NCBI GenBank assembly: GCA_963662815.2
Contig: CAXXWA010000032.1
Coordinates: 62,001-126,000 of the forward strand
Length of the DNA stretch: 64,000 nucleotides
From: JAPPHA01 sp963662815
GTDB taxonomy: Bacteria > Pseudomonadota > Alphaproteobacteria > Rhodobacterales > Rhodobacteraceae
Direction of reading: 5' to 3'
Below are positions 1 through 8,988 of the stretch, piece by piece (the first letter of the stretch is position 1; every line of letters starts with the position of its first letter). The notes beneath the pieces were generated by a model. The model saw only the letters and a program-made list of their open reading frames with translations, was not told where the DNA came from and did not search any database. Position numbers and translations under genes: made by a program.

Positions 1-991
1 TTCCTATTCGAGAAACCCCTACAGGCGGAATCCGGAAAGCGGAATCGTCGCCAATACCAACAACAAGACCACTGACGCTCCGTTTCCGTTTCACGTCAGC
101 TACACATGGGGAGATTCGCAGCGAATCGAGCGTCTCAATCGCCTGATGAACGAGCGCGAGGTCCATACCAGGGACAGCTTCGTGGAGACGCAGCTTGATG
201 TCGTTTCTTTCACGGCACGATCGCTCGTGCCGCTGATCGCCCGCGACCTTTGGTACGCCGACGATCCCGCGCCTTCTGGGACGCTTGAACGCAAACGGCA
301 GGAAGCGCTTGACCTGCTCGCGAAGTGGAACGGCGAAATGGACAGCCATCTACCCGAACCGCTCATCTACGCTGCGTGGATGCGCAACCTTCAGACCCGG
401 CTCGCGGAAGACGAACTCGGGAGCCTGATAGAAGAATTGCCGCGCCCCGTCCCGGTCTTCATCGAGCGCGTGTTTCGCGACTTCGAAGGCGCATCCCGCT
501 GGTGCGATGTGCAACAGACGTCGCGCATCGAGACCTGTCAGGAGGTCTCGCGCCAAGCGCTTGACGCCGCGCTTATCGAACTGACTGAGGAATACGGCGA
601 CCGGATCACCAGCTGGCGCTGGGGCCTGGCGCACCAGGCACGCCACGATCATGCTGCGCTCGGGCGCCTGCCGATTCTGTCGTGGTTCTCGAACATCCGG
701 CAGGAAACGTCCGGCGGAGACAATACGCTGCAGCGGGGCGGCATGACCGGAAGCGGCAAGACGCCGTATGCAAGCGTTCACGCCGCGGGATTGCGGGTCG
801 TCGTCGACTTTTCGGACCCGGACAGCTCACTCTACATCATCTCGACCGGCCAGTCCGGCCACCCTTTTTCCAGGCACTACGACGATCTTGCGCAACTCTG
901 GCGCCGTGGCGAATACATTCCCATGTCGCTTGATCCCGAATTCGCGAGATCCGCAGCAACCGGCGCGACATGGCTGCGCCCGGCGCGCTGA
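1..991 (+). CDS. penicillin acylase family protein, C-terminal part (5' end outside window)
   Basis: The reading frame is open from the first bases of the window through the stop at 991, so this is the 3' end of a longer gene. The upstream part of the frame reads NPESGIVANTNNK, a typical stretch of the beta subunit of penicillin/cephalosporin acylases (Ntn hydrolases, family S45). Near the C-terminus, GDNTLQRGG and the segment around ISTGQSGHPFSRHYDD followed by W..G.Y.P are also family signatures. These enzymes are made as precursors, usually exported to the periplasm, and hydrolyse amide bonds (beta-lactam side chains or acyl-homoserine lactones). The catalytic Ser and signal peptide lie outside the window, so the substrate cannot be assigned. 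It converges on hflX with a 40-bp gap. Confidence 0.82.
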   Translation, partial: SYSRNPYRRNPESGIVANTNNKTTDAPFPFHVSYTWGDSQRIERLNRLMNEREVHTRDSFVETQLDVVSFTARSLVPLIARDLWYADDPAPSGTLERKRQEALDLLAKWNGEMDSHLPEPLIYAAWMRNLQTRLAEDELGSLIEELPRPVPVFIERVFRDFEGASRWCDVQQTSRIETCQEVSRQALDAALIELTEEYGDRITSWRWGLAHQARHDHAALGRLPILSWFSNIRQETSGGDNTLQRGGMTGSGKTPYASVHAAGLRVVVDFSDPDSSLYIISTGQSGHPFSRHYDDLAQLWRRGEYIPMSLDPEFARSAATGATWLRPAR

Positions 992-1031
992 GGTGCCGAT
1001 CACGGCGGCGGCGCTGTTCGGATTATGTCCA

Positions 1032-2339
1032 TCACGACAGGCAAGCTGTATCCGGCACCGGTCGCGGACGCGACGCGGCTTCTGCAAAGCGCAGCCTGAA
1101 ATTGCTGGACTGGGCCGGCGACCATAGCACATCAATCTCGAAGCCCGTCGCAATTTGACGTTCCTCGCGCACGACGCGGTTCTCGTAGAGCCAGGCCCTC
1201 TGTCTCGCCTCGGCGTATTCCAGAGTTATCGTATCCGTTTCCAGGGAGTCATCGAGCATGCTGTCGAGATGCCTTGCGAGCGCTTCCGTCCCTTCTCCGC
1301 TCAGAGCAGATACGGGAAGTGCCCGCCGCCCCCGGCCGGCCCGCTTGGCGATCACGTCCGCGTCCTCTGCGGCAAGTCGATCGATCTTGTTCCAGACCTC
1401 GACAACCCGGCCGTCGCTATCGGAATCCACGCCAATCTCCTTCAGCGTCCTGCTGACGGTTGCGGCTTGAACACTCGTGTCGGGATGCCCGATGTCGCGA
1501 ACGTGGAGGATGGCGTCCGCTTCGCATACGTGTTCCAGGGTTGCGCGAAACGCCGCCACGATCTGAGTCGGAAGATTGGATATGAACCCGACCGTGTCGG
1601 CGAGGAGAGCATTTCGGCCGGATGGAAGTTCCAGAGCGCGCGTCGTGGGGTCGAGCGTGGCGAAGGGCATGTTCGACGCATGAACGCGCGCATCGGTCAA
1701 CAGGTTGAAGAGAGTTGACTTGCCAGCGTTTGTGTAGCCGACCAGTGCGACCAGCGGAAGGGACTTTCGCTTGCGCCCGGCCTGGTGAAGGCCGCGCGTC
1801 CGCCTGACCTTCTCGAGGCGCGTGCGAATGCGTGCTGTCAGATCGTCTATCGCCCGCTGGTCGGACTCGATCTGGGTTTCGCCAGCGCCGCCCACGAAAC
1901 CGAGCGCGCCGCGTTGCCGTTCCAGGTGCGTCCAGCGGCGAACGAGACGGGACTTCTGGTAGAGGAGGCGGGCCAGTTCCACTTGCAGGACGCCTTCCCT
2001 TGTCTGGGCGCGATCCGCAAAAATCTCGAGAATCAAAGCGGTTCGATCAAAAACCCTGACTTCCCACTCGCGCTCAAGATTCTGTTGCTGCGCCGCTGAC
2101 AATTCGCCGGACACGACGACGACTTCCGCTCCGGTGTCTCGGACGATTGCAGCGATGTCCCGGCATTGCCCGGATCCGAAATAAGAAGCTGGCCGCACTG
2201 ACCGGAGTCGAATGACCGTGTCATGCACGACTTCGAGTTCACGCGCTTCGGCGAGCGCGACAGTCTCTGAGAGAGCTAGCTTGGCGGACTGAACGCCCCG
2301 GGAACCAGCGACGACCGGTAGAAGGACGCAGGTCTTCAT
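1032..2339 (-). CDS. hflX: GTPase HflX
   Basis: This 435-residue protein is a ribosome-associated GTPase that can split stalled or heat-damaged 70S ribosomes. The N-terminal HflX domain (about 1-190) contains the glycine-rich GALGFVGGAGETQIE segment. The G domain starts at about residue 197 with the P-loop GYTNAGKS (201-208), followed by ATLDPTTR (switch I), DTVGFI (G3) and NKID (G4). Length is normal for the family. The ATG overlaps the hfq stop codon by four bases (ATGA), so the two genes are translationally coupled, the arrangement known from many proteobacteria. Confidence 0.95.
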   Translation of the reverse strand: MKTCVLLPVVAGSRGVQSAKLALSETVALAEARELEVVHDTVIRLRSVRPASYFGSGQCRDIAAIVRDTGAEVVVVSGELSAAQQQNLEREWEVRVFDRTALILEIFADRAQTREGVLQVELARLLYQKSRLVRRWTHLERQRGALGFVGGAGETQIESDQRAIDDLTARIRTRLEKVRRTRGLHQAGRKRKSLPLVALVGYTNAGKSTLFNLLTDARVHASNMPFATLDPTTRALELPSGRNALLADTVGFISNLPTQIVAAFRATLEHVCEADAILHVRDIGHPDTSVQAATVSRTLKEIGVDSDSDGRVVEVWNKIDRLAAEDADVIAKRAGRGRRALPVSALSGEGTEALARHLDSMLDDSLETDTITLEYAEARQRAWLYENRVVREERQIATGFEIDVLWSPAQSSNFRLRFAEAASRPRPVPDTACLS

Positions 2340-2614
2340 TCAGCCTCTTCGATGTTTGCTCGTCGCGCGCCGCCGGCGTCGGGGTCCGCATTTCCATGAT
2401 GGAGCGAGACCGGGTTGGCGGGCATGATTGTCGAGATCGCGTGCTTGTAAACCAGTTGCGACGACCCGTCCCGGCGCAGGAGAACGCAAAAGTTGTCGAA
2501 GGAAGTTATCATCCCCTGGAGCTTGACGCCGTTGACCAGAAAAACGGTTACGGGATTCTTCGTCTTGCGTATGGTGTTCAGGAACTGATCCTGAAGAAAT
2601 TGCCTGTCCGCCAT
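2336..2614 (-). CDS. hfq: RNA chaperone Hfq
   Basis: The 92-residue product is the Sm-like hexameric RNA chaperone that helps small RNAs pair with mRNAs. I chose the ATG at 2614 (MADRQFLQDQFL) because Hfq homology begins there; an upstream in-frame ATG at 2641 would add nine unconserved residues. Sm1 contains the distal/proximal-face motif VNGVKLQG, and Sm2 contains YKHAIST, the usual proximal-face YKHA motif. The C-terminal tail is short, as in other alphaproteobacteria. It overlaps hflX by 4 bp. Upstream (2615-3171) no gene is recognisable. Confidence 0.95.
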   Translation of the reverse strand: MADRQFLQDQFLNTIRKTKNPVTVFLVNGVKLQGMITSFDNFCVLLRRDGSSQLVYKHAISTIMPANPVSLHHGNADPDAGGARRANIEEAE

Positions 2615-3171
2615 GTCCCTGCCCTTTGACTTCGCCACCAAGGCTAAATTCGCTCAACCCGGATTATGCGCCGTTTCCGGAGGATTTTCCAGCGCCTAAT
2701 GCCGCCCGCATGGCGAGATTCCAAGTCGGCAATCCACTCGCCACCAGGCATTTGCCTGAGGAGCTTCGGCAAGTGGAGGGTTGCGGCAAATGTCGCGCCG
2801 ACGATCCGGAAAGTTCAGGCGCTTCCGTCGGATTTGTTCTTGCTCGGCGTCCCTCGCGATTCCGATTCGCCGCTCCGGAAGCTGCAAGCGCGGCGATGGT
2901 TTCAAAGATGCTGCGCAAAGACGCGATCGAAGCCTCGCTCAGGACTTCACCGTCCAGCCGCCAACGATGACCGCGCACGCGCCGCAAGGCCTGTCTCCGC
3001 ATCCGAACCGCGTCTCGCGGCAGAGTACGTCACGCACGGCAGTCGGGAAGCGGCATGTCATGGCAAGACTGTACTGGTCCGTTCGTTTTGCTCAGGTAAG
3101 TCTCGCACCATTCCGAACTTGGCGCAGCGCAGCAAAGAACCGGGAAATCTCTTGTTTTTCAATACCTGAAG
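2615..3171. other. no recognisable gene between hfq and the IS30 element
   Basis: About 560 bp with open frames on several phases but no protein I recognise and no convincing ribosome binding site. It presumably holds the hfq promoter on the minus strand. In many relatives this side of hfq carries ntrX/trkA-linked genes, which here lie beyond the insertion element. Confidence 0.4.
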
Positions 3172-3204
3172 TGACCCCACTTCCACTCCGAAGTGCAACA
3201 CCGG
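3172..3204. repeat. IS30 element left inverted repeat
   Basis: Pairs with the reverse complement of 4536-4568; the inner half is identical and the outer half has five mismatches. Confidence 0.85.
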
Positions 3205-3479
3205 CCATTTCCGCAGCGAGCGCGCTGCCCGGGTGCAGAAGATGGCCCTGTGATGGCGAATCCAGGCCCCGGGGCACCGGAGATCGGGGCCCGAGGCGGC
3301 TGAAGTCCCGTCGAAACGCAGCGTAGCCGCGCTCTCCGGACGGTGCAAGCCGCGCCCAGGGGGCGGCGGCGGCCCGCCGGGCGAAGGGAGGGCGGAGCCC
3401 GACCGAGGTCGGCGGGCCGCAGACGCCCCTTTCTCTCGCCGGACCGGTCCCTCCGCAGGACGGTCCGGGACGGCTTCGG

Positions 3480-4445
3480 TCAGGGAGGCCGCGCCTTCCG
3501 GAACGCCTCGGCCGGGGTCATGTAGCCGAGCGCCTTCCTCGGACGCGCGTTCAGCCGGTCCTGGACGGCCTTCACCTCCGCGTCGGTGATCTGCTGGAAG
3601 TCCGTGTCCTTGGAAAAATACCCCCGCACCAGGCCGTTCGTGTGCTCGTTCAGGCCCCGCTCCCAGGAATGGTACGGCGTGGCGAAGAAGAACCCGGCCC
3701 CGAGCGCCCGCGCCACCCAGGCGTGCCCCGCGAACTCCTTGCCGTTGTCCGCGGTGATCGTGTGGACCAGGGCGGCGAGCGGCAGCAGCATCTCGAGCAG
3801 CGCGGCGCCCACCGCGGCCGCGGTCCTCCGCCCAACCCTCTGAAGAAGCGTGTATTTCGACGCCCGGTCCACCAGCGACACCAGCGCGCCGCTGTGGCCC
3901 TTGCCGATGATCGTGTCCGCCTCCCAGTCGCCGATCCGCTCCTTCGCCTCCACGATCTCCGGGCGCTCGGAGATGTCCGTGCGGTCCGGGATGCGGCCCC
4001 GGCCCGAGTGGCGCCCGCCCTTCCAGTTCGGCTTCTTCCCGCGGCGCCGCAGGAAAAGGAAGAGCCGGCCCCCGGCCTTCCGGTCGGCGCGGACGTGCTG
4101 GTAGATCCATTCCCGGCCCGCCATGGGGATGCCCTCCTTGCGGAAGCGGCCGGCGATCTGGTCCGGGCTCCAGCCCTCCGCCAGCCTGTCCTCCACCGTC
4201 GTCCACCGCTCCGGCGTCATCTTCCTGGCAACGGACGACGCCGCGCTGCGCCGCGCCGAGGCCTTGCCCTGCGCTTGCAAGTGCCTGTATCCGCGCCCGC
4301 CGCCGTTGCGCCGGATCTCGCGCCAGACAGTCGTCCGGTCCCGGCCGATCTGCCGGGCAATGGCCAAGTCGGACAGTCCGCTTTTCCTCAGCGCGTATAT
4401 CTGGCATCGTTCGCCATAGGTCAGGTGGTGGTAGCCGCTCGGCAT
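3480..4445 (-). CDS. IS30-family transposase
   Basis: The protein is about 321 residues from MPSGYHHLTYGER. The ATG at 4445 is preceded by GGAGG at good spacing; an upstream in-frame ATG at 4457 is less likely. The N-terminus has the IS30 helix-turn-helix (IYALRKSGLSDLAIARQIG...TTVWREIRRN). The DDE catalytic triad is visible: D in WEADTIIGK, D in ITADNGKEF and E in ERGLNEHTNGLVR. The C-terminal RPRKALGYMTPAEAF is the IS30 hallmark. The reading frame is intact, so the element may still be mobile. Confidence 0.93.
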   Translation of the reverse strand: MPSGYHHLTYGERCQIYALRKSGLSDLAIARQIGRDRTTVWREIRRNGGGRGYRHLQAQGKASARRSAASSVARKMTPERWTTVEDRLAEGWSPDQIAGRFRKEGIPMAGREWIYQHVRADRKAGGRLFLFLRRRGKKPNWKGGRHSGRGRIPDRTDISERPEIVEAKERIGDWEADTIIGKGHSGALVSLVDRASKYTLLQRVGRRTAAAVGAALLEMLLPLAALVHTITADNGKEFAGHAWVARALGAGFFFATPYHSWERGLNEHTNGLVRGYFSKDTDFQQITDAEVKAVQDRLNARPRKALGYMTPAEAFRKARPP

Positions 4446-4535
4446 GACAGCCTCCATGTTTCGTCACAGGGACTGTCGCCGCCATCTGGCCGATTTGCAA
4501 CATCCTGCGTCGAAGGACGCAGGTCGCCACCACAT

Positions 4536-4568
4536 CCGGTGTTGCACTTCAGAGTGGCACGGGGGTGA
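4536..4568. repeat. IS30 element right inverted repeat
   Basis: Partner of 3172-3204, lying upstream of the transposase start. Confidence 0.85.
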
Positions 4569-5239
4569 CGTAATTCGAGTCATTCGGCGAAGAAACCGCA
4601 TTTCGCGGTACGCGTTGTCCTGCGTTTGACGGTGCTCCGGGAGGCACAGGTGGCTCGCGACGGCATGCGCATCGGAAGAATCAATCAGGTCGTCCTGAAG
4701 GCACCCGCCGGACATTCGCCGAACGGCGTTCGGGAGAACGGAAGGGATTTGTCATGCGGGCCCGCTTCCCAAAGGGCCGAACCCGGCCGCGTACGATTGG
4801 TCGCTTTTCCTGCCGGTCGCTTCCAGGTTCCGAGCGACTTTTCCGGCGTTCGTGAATCATGGCCATTGGCCAGTTGATGTCCGACGAGACGAATCGCCAC
4901 CGAATTATCCTCCGACCGAATCGCCGCACTTGCCCTGGCCAACGCGTGAACCGTGAACAGGTCTCGGGAGCCTTGTTGTCAAATACAGTTCCTGCCGAGG
5001 AAAGAACCGTTCGCCCGACTCGCGACAACCTGGTCATGCGACACGTGGAGACGCACTTGGACAAAGGGGCACGCAGTTGCCCTGCGACAACGACAGTCAG
5101 GCGAGACCGGCGGTTCGACCCGTCGCCGGCCTTTGGCCGAATGTGTGAGGGATCCTTTCGCCTGCCGGGCAACGGCCTGACGGGTCACAGTTGACGCGAC
5201 CGGCACTTCGGGCAACTGAGAGGGGCACTGACCATGCAG
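4569..5239. other. no recognisable gene
   Basis: About 670 bp between the IS30 element and the decarboxylase gene. Several antiparallel frames are open because of the high GC content, but none gives a recognisable protein. Confidence 0.4.
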
Positions 5240-6685
5240 TCAATCCGATGCATCGGATTTCGACAGCGCTTCCTTTCCGAAGCCTTCGACCGCCTCCAGG
5301 GTCTCGCGCACGTCGTCCCAGGTTGTGGTGTGGTTGATGATGCACATCCTGAGCACGAACGTCCCGTGCAGCAGCGTGGATGACATGAACGCCTGGTCGT
5401 CCCAGAACATGCGAGCAAGCACGGTTCTGTTGATCTCTTCAAGCGTCGCCTCGTCGAGGTCGTCGCCCTCTGGATTGACGCGGAAGCAAACGATTCCCAA
5501 CGTCGTCGCACTCATGGCCTCCAAAACCGGGCTTGCACAAACATAGGCCTCGGCTCGGGTGGACAACTCCATCCCCTTCTCGACCGCGCGCCGAAACGAC
5601 GCCATGCCGAAGGTCTGGACAGACATCCAGACTTTCAACGCCCGCGCCGAGCGGCTCAGTTGCAAGCCGAGATCGGAGAAATTGGGGTGGTTTGCCCCCC
5701 ACACCGTGTCCTGAAGGATGTCAGGACGGACTGAAAAAGCGTTCTTGAGACTGTTCTCGTCCTTAACCAGCAGGCAGCCGGCCTCGTAGGGCTGAAAGAA
5801 CCACTTGTGCGCATCCAGCCCGATCGAATCAGCGCGCTCGATGCCGCGCAGAAGCCGTCTGCCCCGCTCCGTCACTATGGCGAAGCCGCCATAGGCGGCA
5901 TCGACATGCAGCCAGATACCCTCGGCCGCGCAGAAGTCGGCCATCGCATCGAGACGATCGATGGCGCCTGTGCCCGTTGTGCCGGCGTTGGCGGCAACGG
6001 AGACCGGCGTGAAGCCTGCATCACGGTCGCTAGCCACGGCACGACGGAGTGCATCCATGTCCAGGCGAAAGTCCGAGTCGCTCGGGATCATGCGAATGCA
6101 GTCACGGCGAATGCCGACGATCATCGCCGCGCGGACAAGTGCGCTGTGGCTTTGGTCGCTCATGTAGACGGTGGCGCGCTCCGGGTGCCCCGCCGCCTCA
6201 CGTGCAGCAACAAAGGCGTCGACACTGGCGGCTGAGCCGCCGCTGGTGAAGAGGCCGCCCGCGCCTTCCGGATAGCCGACCCAACGCCTGAACCAGTCGA
6301 TGACGACCAGTTCCAGCTGGCTCGGACCGCTTGCGACCAGCCAGGTGCATTGATTGATTTGATAGCCGGCAGCCATGAAGTCGGCGACCACGGACGGCCA
6401 GGTGGGCGACGACGGGACGAATCCGAAGCAGCGCGGGTGGTCGAGGCGAACCGTGAGCGGGAGGACGTCGCGCGTGACCCTCTCGATAACTTCGTCGAAG
6501 GGTAGCCCATCCTCGGGCGGGGATTCCAGCAGCTGACCTTCGAGGATCTGCCTGAACTCGCCCTCCCAGGCGTTTTCTCCCGGCAAGTCCTCGATTCGCC
6601 TCACCACATGTTCAAGCGCCTTGCGCCCGAGGTCCAGCATTTCCTCACGGGACATTTGCAGTTCGCCAACCATCTGGGTTTCCAT
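5240..6685 (-). CDS. PLP-dependent group II amino-acid decarboxylase
   Basis: The product (about 481 residues) belongs to the pyridoxal-dependent group II decarboxylases, which include aromatic-L-amino-acid, tyrosine, histidine and glutamate decarboxylases. Visible landmarks are the N-terminal HPRCFGFVPSS motif, TSGGSAASVDAF, the PLP-binding HVDAAYGG (Asp contacts the pyridine N) and the Schiff-base lysine in DAHKWFFQPYEAG. The overall pattern is closest to the aromatic amino-acid/tyrosine decarboxylase-like group, but the substrate is not certain. The ATG at 6685 (METQMVGEL) is preferred over a TTG at 6712. It interrupts the usual ntr-trk-hfq neighbourhood and has no operon partner within 700 bp. 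Confidence 0.85.
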   Translation of the reverse strand: METQMVGELQMSREEMLDLGRKALEHVVRRIEDLPGENAWEGEFRQILEGQLLESPPEDGLPFDEVIERVTRDVLPLTVRLDHPRCFGFVPSSPTWPSVVADFMAAGYQINQCTWLVASGPSQLELVVIDWFRRWVGYPEGAGGLFTSGGSAASVDAFVAAREAAGHPERATVYMSDQSHSALVRAAMIVGIRRDCIRMIPSDSDFRLDMDALRRAVASDRDAGFTPVSVAANAGTTGTGAIDRLDAMADFCAAEGIWLHVDAAYGGFAIVTERGRRLLRGIERADSIGLDAHKWFFQPYEAGCLLVKDENSLKNAFSVRPDILQDTVWGANHPNFSDLGLQLSRSARALKVWMSVQTFGMASFRRAVEKGMELSTRAEAYVCASPVLEAMSATTLGIVCFRVNPEGDDLDEATLEEINRTVLARMFWDDQAFMSSTLLHGTFVLRMCIINHTTTWDDVRETLEAVEGFGKEALSKSDASD

Positions 6686-6712
6686 TCTTTGCTGCCTGCC
6701 GCGGATCAGCAA

Positions 6713-7561
6713 TGCCTGCTAGAAATTCTTTGGTTCAGGAGCTTCTCGCAAAACAGATCCTCAAGTCCTCCGTAACCGGCACCATGTCAATTCCGGCCAA
6801 ATCCCGACCCAAGACGCGCATAAATTGCCGTATTGTCAACACGAAATTGTGTCTTGTTTGTACCACAAAAAACTGCGGCGAACGACGCGGGCGGCTTGCA
6901 GAGAACGGACCTCGAGGCACATCCAGTTCGTCCCGCCGGTTGCTGCGCCCGGGCTCGCGGGCCACCTTCCAACCCACGGCGACAGTCATGCAGGACATTG
7001 ATGATCCGAAACGCTCCAGGGACGAGGCCTAGGTACTGTTCGCTACCCTCGGCGACCTGCGTCCCGGGACGTTTTGCGAGACCGGCCCCCTGTTTGCGGT
7101 TGCCCGATGCGCGAGTCTCGCTCCTGCGGGATTGCAAGGTCCGCATTCGCGCCGTCCAGGAACCCGACGGCCGTGAACAAGAGATCGGTTCCGCCGATGC
7201 TTTTGGCCGAATGCAACATGTATTCGCGGGCACGCATTGGAACTGCCTGGTTCCGCGCGCGAAGTGCTCGATTTCCCTGATGCGGCCGTCAGAAGAGCAG
7301 TTCCGGACCCTGCCACCTGTTTGAGTCGACGAGAAACAGGAATGTACGTGACCGTGAAAGGGGCAGCGAGTCCTTTGCGGCAAATAGAAGTGCCTCACGA
7401 GGGCCGTGTCGGTTTCGGAAACCAGGAACCGATCCGACGGCACCATAATATTCGTTGGTTGCCATGTCTTCGAGAATGCCTTCCGGCCAGGCCGCAAACG
7501 CTTTCGGATCCCGTTAGTCTTCTATGTGATCTGCTCCATGAGTCACGTCGTCCTCAATTTT
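6713..7561. other. no recognisable gene
   Basis: About 850 bp between the decarboxylase and the DapA-family gene. No frame gives a recognisable product; likely non-coding or decayed sequence. Confidence 0.4.
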
Positions 7562-8491
7562 TCATTTCGGCCGTGCTGACGGCGCATTGGCCACGAGTTC
7601 GTCGAGCTCGGCACGCAGTGCAGCCTTCTCGCCTGCATCCAACGCTGTAAGCGGCGGAGCCATTCTCAGCCAGCCATTGTCGCCGGAGCGCCAAGCCTCA
7701 ATCTGTTTCATCGCGGCCACCATGTTGTACCTCGACGCCACATTCCTCGCCGCCTTCACGGAAACCATGGCAGCGGAAATGTCGCCGGGACCAGCTCGGT
7801 AAGCGTTTTGAGCGAGAGCGCCGAATGCATTTGTCGATCCCGAAATCGTACCGGCTGAACCGATCGCTAACCCGTCTTCAAGAAAGGCTTCCGAGGCTGG
7901 AAACACGTCAAAGCCATTGCTCGCGCCGCCCGTGGCCTCGATGAATGCACGCGATTGCGAAAAGTCCCCTGAAGAGTCCTTGAGTCCGGCAATGAGCGGG
8001 CCGAATGCAGACCGCAACCGGATAATCAGCGAGATTGGCAGCGGTACCGCCGACATCTGGGGAAAGTGATAGAGGTAGACACGAAGTCGTTCATCGCCGA
8101 CACCCTCAGCGAGGCGGGCGAAATAGCCATAGAGTCCGTCTTCGGTTGGAGATTTGTAGTAGTAGGGCGGCAGCACGAGCACGTTCGGAAAGCCTGCGTC
8201 AAGTGCAGCCTTCGTGAGCGCCAGCGCGTCGGCCGCCGCGGAGGCTCCCGTGCCGAAAATCACCCGGTCAGCCGGAAACCCGGCCCTTTCGAAGGCGGCC
8301 GGGAGTCGGAGGCGATCCGCCATGGCAATTGAGGTTCCCTCCCCGGTCGTGCCGGTCGGCGCGACGCCGTCGCATCCTCCTTCTTCGGTCAATAGCCGGC
8401 GGCAGTAGTCAACCAGCCTTGGCGCATCGAGTCTCCCCAATTCGTCGAAAGGCGATATCGCAGCCGCATAGATTCCTTTCCGTGCCCTCAT
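7562..8491 (-). CDS. dihydrodipicolinate synthase (DapA) family aldolase/lyase
   Basis: This 309-residue protein is a class I aldolase of the DapA/NAL superfamily. It shows the GTTGEG substrate loop (near residue 47), the catalytic Tyr in VYLYHFP and the Schiff-base Lys in AGLKDSSGD. The family includes 4-hydroxy-tetrahydrodipicolinate synthase, N-acetylneuraminate lyase and many sugar-acid lyases. The residues outside the catalytic core do not settle which reaction it performs, and its isolated position argues against a housekeeping dapA. Length is normal. Confidence 0.85.
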   Translation of the reverse strand: MRARKGIYAAAISPFDELGRLDAPRLVDYCRRLLTEEGGCDGVAPTGTTGEGTSIAMADRLRLPAAFERAGFPADRVIFGTGASAAADALALTKAALDAGFPNVLVLPPYYYKSPTEDGLYGYFARLAEGVGDERLRVYLYHFPQMSAVPLPISLIIRLRSAFGPLIAGLKDSSGDFSQSRAFIEATGGASNGFDVFPASEAFLEDGLAIGSAGTISGSTNAFGALAQNAYRAGPGDISAAMVSVKAARNVASRYNMVAAMKQIEAWRSGDNGWLRMAPPLTALDAGEKAALRAELDELVANAPSARPK

Positions 8492-8704
8492 GTCGCAACA
8501 CCTTCATCTTCGCGCTGCCGCGCAGCGAACCGGCCACTCGCCACCCTGTTGTTGGCTCCGCGACTTCCGGATTGGAAGCGTCGCAGCCAGCGCAAGGTTT
8601 TCGCGAGTCTACCGTTTGCCTTGTCTGTAGTGAACATCCATTCGTTGAATGCCTGCTCGCGTTTTGGCTACCCAAGACAGCTTTGGGCGAGCGTTCAAGG
8701 AGCG

Positions 8705-8887
8705 ATGCCGCTATCCGAAAGCTTCAAATGGGAAGAATTGACGACGCGTGACCGCGCGAAAGTCGCGAGATTGACCGCAGAAGTCCATCGCGCGGAGTCG
8801 AAGATCGACACGCTTGCCCAGGATCTGTTCGAGACGGCCCCGGACGAGGCGGCGCTTCCAGAAGATAGCATCAAGTGCGCGAAATGA
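8705..8887 (+). CDS. possible small hypothetical protein (60 aa)
   Basis: A short frame from ATG at 8705 encodes a charged, probably helical peptide (MPLSESFKWEELTTRDRAKV...). AAGGAG lies only about two bases from the start, closer than usual for a ribosome binding site. No homologue is recognised. It could be a remnant; listed as weakly supported. Confidence 0.25.
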   Translation: MPLSESFKWEELTTRDRAKVARLTAEVHRAESKIDTLAQDLFETAPDEAALPEDSIKCAK

Positions 8888-8988
8888 CTTCGACGATTTT
8901 CCCGATGGCTGCACTCGCGGCTTCAAATGTCCTTATCCTTCGGAACACCGCCATGGGATCGTCAATCCCTTGCTGCCGCGGTCGGCCG

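Larger units (their letters stand above)
3172..4568 (-). mobile_element. IS30-family insertion sequence
   Basis: The element is bounded by inverted repeats at 3172-3204 and 4536-4568 (28 of 33 positions match; inner 15 bases GAAGTGCAACACCGG identical) and holds one IS30-type transposase gene. About 275 bp of sequence with no gene lies between the transposase stop and the left repeat, which makes the element longer (about 1.4 kb) than a typical IS30 member. No clear target duplication was found at the edges. Confidence 0.85.

Noticed and set aside
3058..4533. 491-codon minus-strand frame across the IS30 element
   Set aside because: Out-of-frame shadow of the IS30 transposase; sequence is low-complexity Arg/Gly/Pro-rich.
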